35,436 bases of DNA from an uncultured beta proteobacterium (GTDB taxonomy: Bacteria; Pseudomonadota; Gammaproteobacteria; Burkholderiales; Burkholderiaceae_C): contig CAIVXG010000118.1 of NCBI GenBank assembly GCA_903909815.1, positions 1 to 35,436 of the forward strand, given 5' to 3'. The number at the start of each line of letters is the position of its first letter. Position 1 is the first letter of the stretch. The translations under genes and the position numbers were made by a program. Positions 32,902 through 35,436 of this stretch are shown piece by piece. Below the pieces are notes generated by a model. That model saw only the letters and a program-made list of their open reading frames with translations. It made no database searches and had not been told where the DNA came from.

Positions 32902-33681
32902 TTGATTCACGCCGTCGCGCGTCTGCGCACGGCTCGGCTGGCGCGCAGCGCCAAGCCGTTTCTGGCGCGTGGCGGCTCAAAGGGCGAGCGCTGCGCCGGC
33001 TGCCGCCTGATTCCTACCCACTGCATGTGCGCCCTGCGCCCGGCGCTGACCACGCGCTCGGGGGTTTGCCTGATCATGTGCGATACCGAACCGCTCAAGC
33101 CCAGCAACACCGGCTGGCTGATTGCCGACGTCGTGCCCGATACCGCCGCCTTTGGCTGGGCGCGAACCGAGGTCGACCCTGCCTTGCTGGCCATGCTGGC
33201 CGACCCGCAGTGGCAGCCATACCTGGTGTTCCCGGGGGAGTTTGTGGCGCCCGAGCGCGTGGTCACACGTATTCAGAACATCGCTGGCAGTGTGGGCGAC
33301 CCGTCGCCTGAGGGCAAGCGCGCGCTGTTCGTGCTGCTGGACGCCACCTGGCCCGAGGCGCGCAAAATGTTCCGCAAGAGCCCTTATCTGGACCATTTGC
33401 CCGTGCTCAGCCTGCAGCCGGACCAGCTCTCGCGCTACCGGCTGCGCCGCTCCCGGCGCGATAACCATCTCTGTACCTCAGAGGTCGCGGCCCTGTGCCT
33501 GGACCTGGCGGGCGAAGCCCATGCGGCGCAGACGCTGGAGGCCTACCTGGACGTGTTCACCCACCATTATCTGCAGGCCAGGAACCAGTTGCCGAGCGAG
33601 CTTGAAGGCGCGGCCCATCGGCGTTTGCGCAGTCTGCGGTTGCCGCCACCAAAAATGACGCCTGTGCCTGACGCCAAGTGA
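32902..33681 (+). CDS. DTW-domain tRNA-uridine aminocarboxypropyltransferase
   Basis: A 259-residue protein of the DTW family (TapT/YfiP), which transfers a 3-amino-3-carboxypropyl group from SAM to uridine in tRNA (acp3U). Visible features are the N-terminal cysteine set C31, C34, C41, C43 (CAGC, HCMC), the EPLKPSNTG segment and the family motif as DATW (147-150) in LLDATWPEARKM. Later YRLRRSRRDNHLCTSEVAA is also typical. The proposed start is TTG 32902, 8 bases after the reductase stop; no ATG lies in frame before the cysteine motif, and the exact start is uncertain. Close spacing suggests cotranscription with the reductase. Confidence 0.86.
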   Translation: MIHAVARLRTARLARSAKPFLARGGSKGERCAGCRLIPTHCMCALRPALTTRSGVCLIMCDTEPLKPSNTGWLIADVVPDTAAFGWARTEVDPALLAMLADPQWQPYLVFPGEFVAPERVVTRIQNIAGSVGDPSPEGKRALFVLLDATWPEARKMFRKSPYLDHLPVLSLQPDQLSRYRLRRSRRDNHLCTSEVAALCLDLAGEAHAAQTLEAYLDVFTHHYLQARNQLPSELEGAAHRRLRSLRLPPPKMTPVPDAK

Positions 33682-33866
33682 TCTGAGTCAACCAGAGTCA
33701 AGGTCAGCCACGGATTGACAATTGTGTTCGCCGTTGGCCTGGCGGCTTGCGCAGCCCATAGGATCGACGAGAAGGTCGGATTGGGCGGAATGCGAAGGTG
33801 ATGCGCTGGCCGCAACCGGGAGATCGACGCCGATACGCGACAATCAGGGTTCTGCCCATAGACACC

Positions 33867-35111
33867 ATGAAAACCAAGACTTTCTCCATCCTCCCTGTCC
33901 TTTTTGTCATCGCTGCGGGCGCTCTGGCTCCCGGTTCGGCATCCTTCGCGGGTGGACATCACGCAACCAAGCCCGTGTCTCACAAGAAGGCCGCAGCCTC
34001 CGAGGCCGCTCTGGCGCCACTTGCTGCTCAGATCGCCTTGGCGGGCAGCCCGCCGGCGCTGCCCGCCAAGGCGTGGCTGCTGATGGATTTCGACTCAGGC
34101 CAGGTGCTGGCCTCAGCCAACGCGGACGAACCGCTGCCGCCGGCGTCGCTAACCAAGATGATGACCAGCTATCTGGTCGAGCAGGCGCTGCGCTCTGGCA
34201 AACTCAAGCCAACCGACCTGGTTTCGGTCAGTCAGAACGCTTGGTGCCGAGGGTCGAGCACAGAGTCGTGCATGTATCTGCCGCTGAACAGCCAGGCCAC
34301 GGTGATCGACATCCTGCGCGGCATCATCATCCAGTCGGGCAACGACGCGTCCAAGGCGATTGCCGAGCACATGTCCGGCTCCGAAGAGGGCTTTGCCAGG
34401 CTGATGAATGCAGAAGCCCAGCGCCTCGGTATGACGCACACGCATTTCGTGAACCCCACAGGCCTCCCCGACCCGAAGCACAAGTCGTCTGCGCGTGACC
34501 TCGCCATCCTGGCGCGCGCCATCATCCACGACAGCGTTGACTACTACCCGATCTACGCGGAGCGCGAGTTCAAGTACAACGGCATCAAGCAAGGAAACCG
34601 AAATGCCCTGCTCTACACCGATCCTAGCGTTGACGGACTGAAGACCGGCCACACCGAAGAGGCCGGTTTCTGCCTGGTCACTTCATCCAAGCGCAACGAG
34701 ATGCGCTTGATCACGGTCATCCTCAACACCCACAGCGCTCAGGCCCGTGCTGACGAGACGCGAGCGCTGCTCGGTTGGGGCTTCAGCAATTTCGAGAAGG
34801 CCACCCCGATTCAACCGAACTCAGTAGTCACGACGGTCAAGGTCAGCTTCGGCAAGGCAGACGCGGTTGCGGCGGGACTGGGAGCACCGTGGATGTTGAC
34901 CGTGCCGCGGGGCCAGCAAGTGCAGACCTCGGTGGAACTCAAGGCGGGCCTGGAGGCGCCGGTGGCCTTGGGTTCTGTGATCGGCAAGGTGGTTGCGACC
35001 TCGAACGGAAAGCCAGTGGGCGAAGCAGTGCTTGTCGCTCAGGCCGATGTGGAACGCGCGGGCCTGCTACTGCGCACGTGGCAGCACGTGGCCAAATTGT
35101 TCGGAAGGTGA
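33867..35111 (+). CDS. dacC: D-alanyl-D-alanine carboxypeptidase (PBP5/6 family)
   Basis: A low-molecular-weight penicillin-binding protein that removes the terminal D-Ala of peptidoglycan stem peptides. The 414-residue product has a signal peptide (about 1-28), then the serine-type catalytic motifs SLTK (94-97), SGN (157-159) and KTG (259-261). The C-terminal PBP5-like beta domain (about 305-390) is followed by a short amphipathic end (LLLRTWQHVAKLFGR) that anchors the protein to the inner membrane. The symbol dacC is the usual name in related bacteria, but dacA would fit as well. ATG 33867 opens the signal peptide; the frame is open upstream to 33798. It stands alone, with 185 bases before it that contain two GAGTCAA copies 10 bp apart. 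Confidence 0.92.
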   Translation: MKTKTFSILPVLFVIAAGALAPGSASFAGGHHATKPVSHKKAAASEAALAPLAAQIALAGSPPALPAKAWLLMDFDSGQVLASANADEPLPPASLTKMMTSYLVEQALRSGKLKPTDLVSVSQNAWCRGSSTESCMYLPLNSQATVIDILRGIIIQSGNDASKAIAEHMSGSEEGFARLMNAEAQRLGMTHTHFVNPTGLPDPKHKSSARDLAILARAIIHDSVDYYPIYAEREFKYNGIKQGNRNALLYTDPSVDGLKTGHTEEAGFCLVTSSKRNEMRLITVILNTHSAQARADETRALLGWGFSNFEKATPIQPNSVVTTVKVSFGKADAVAAGLGAPWMLTVPRGQQVQTSVELKAGLEAPVALGSVIGKVVATSNGKPVGEAVLVAQADVERAGLLLRTWQHVAKLFGR

Positions 35112-35259
35112 ATACTGGCAGGCCGACGCCAACCATTTCAGCGATCGCAGCTATCGGTGCGGCATGAGGACACAACCATGCCTCCCTATCTCCTCCTTCC
35201 CGCCCTAGGCTTCGCATTTCTTCAGTCCTCCTACGCGACCGCTGTGCAGCGCGGCAAGC

Positions 35260-35436
35260 TCACACTGCGGTGGCCGAAGAGCGTATGGCCGTGTCATTGG
35301 GCCCAGCAGGCCTGTGCAAGTGGCGCTCCAGTACCTGCGCCAGCCCTACTTTGCTAAATGGCTTGGTGAGAAAATCATTCATGCCGGCGTCATAACAGGC
35401 ATCTTTGTCCGATTGCATCGCATTGGCCGTCAGCGC
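35260..35436 (-). CDS. Receiver-domain protein, C-terminal end (probably hybrid sensor kinase)
   Basis: An open frame enters from beyond the right end of the window on the minus strand and stops at TGA 35262-35260. Its 58 residues begin ALTANAMQSDKDACYDAGMNDF, then LTKPFSKVGLAQVLERHL. This is the end of a response-regulator receiver domain, with the conserved Thr after the fourth strand (LTANAM) and the conserved Lys in TKPF. The ANAM...GMNDFLTKPF type is most often found at the C-terminus of hybrid histidine kinases. The last 20 or so residues are a plain tail. The phosphorylated Asp lies outside the window. A plus-strand frame over the same bases (35157-35357) is a shadow. Confidence 0.85.
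   Translation of the reverse strand, partial: ALTANAMQSDKDACYDAGMNDFLTKPFSKVGLAQVLERHLHRPAGPNDTAIRSSATAV

Noticed and set aside
30815-32980. A 721-codon minus-strand open frame opposite the acyl-CoA reductase
   Set aside because: Antisense to a gene with full motif support; His- and Arg-rich composition and no domain recognised.

Overview
This is a GC-rich chromosomal window from a motile betaproteobacterium, most likely order Burkholderiales, family Comamonadaceae (Rhodoferax-like). The placement rests on general resemblance of several proteins to that group (ArgP, RpoN, PHA-type phasin, GTP-dependent PEP carboxykinase, FlhDC-driven flagella) and not on a database search. Nearly all of the DNA is coding. 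No rRNA, tRNA, IS transposase, prophage or CRISPR array was seen.

Layout. (1) 1-3221, plus strand: the end of a flagellar locus, with the 3' end of flagellin, a terminator, fliD, a sigma-28 type promoter, fliS and fliT. (2) 3284-3918, minus: a small vapBC-type module whose toxin gene has an in-frame amber codon. (3) 3996-11435, minus: priA, hemE, a DsbD/ScsB-type thiol-disulfide transporter and dbpA. A 353-base AT-rich gap between priA and hemE holds a DnaA box and several repeats. (4) 11596-15005, plus: pckG, a calcineurin-like phosphoesterase and a uspA gene behind a well-spaced FNR/ANR-type promoter. (5) 15136-18326, minus: argP-type LysR regulator, threonine ammonia-lyase, and the flagellar master regulator genes flhC and flhD. 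(6) 18616-28687, minus: recQ, an RlmL-type methyltransferase, rpoN, lptB, lptA, dsbA, a SPOR-domain protein, argS and a TetR regulator. (7) 28745-33681: a patatin-like phospholipase and a PHA phasin (minus), divergent from a two-domain fatty acyl-CoA reductase and a DTW-domain tRNA modification gene (plus). (8) 33867-35436: a D-Ala-D-Ala carboxypeptidase, then the C-terminal end of a receiver-domain protein entering on the minus strand from beyond the window.

How the genes work together. Flagellin, FliD, FliS and FliT are the filament, cap and export chaperones. FlhDC would sit at the top of their regulatory cascade but is encoded about 14 kb away next to ilvA, and RpoN is also encoded here. 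LptA and LptB (LPS export), DacC and the SPOR protein serve the envelope, and DsbA and the DsbD-like protein serve periplasmic thiol chemistry. Phasin, acyl-CoA reductase, patatin and TetR form a neighbourhood that suggests storage-lipid or fatty-alcohol metabolism.

Most notable signals outside genes: at least five full copies and one decayed copy of a roughly 85-93 bp palindromic dispersed repeat, two of which bracket argP; a perfect 12+12 bp dyad midway between dbpA and pckG; a strong dyad between phasin and the acyl-CoA reductase; the FNR-type uspA promoter; and the sigma-28 promoter of fliST.
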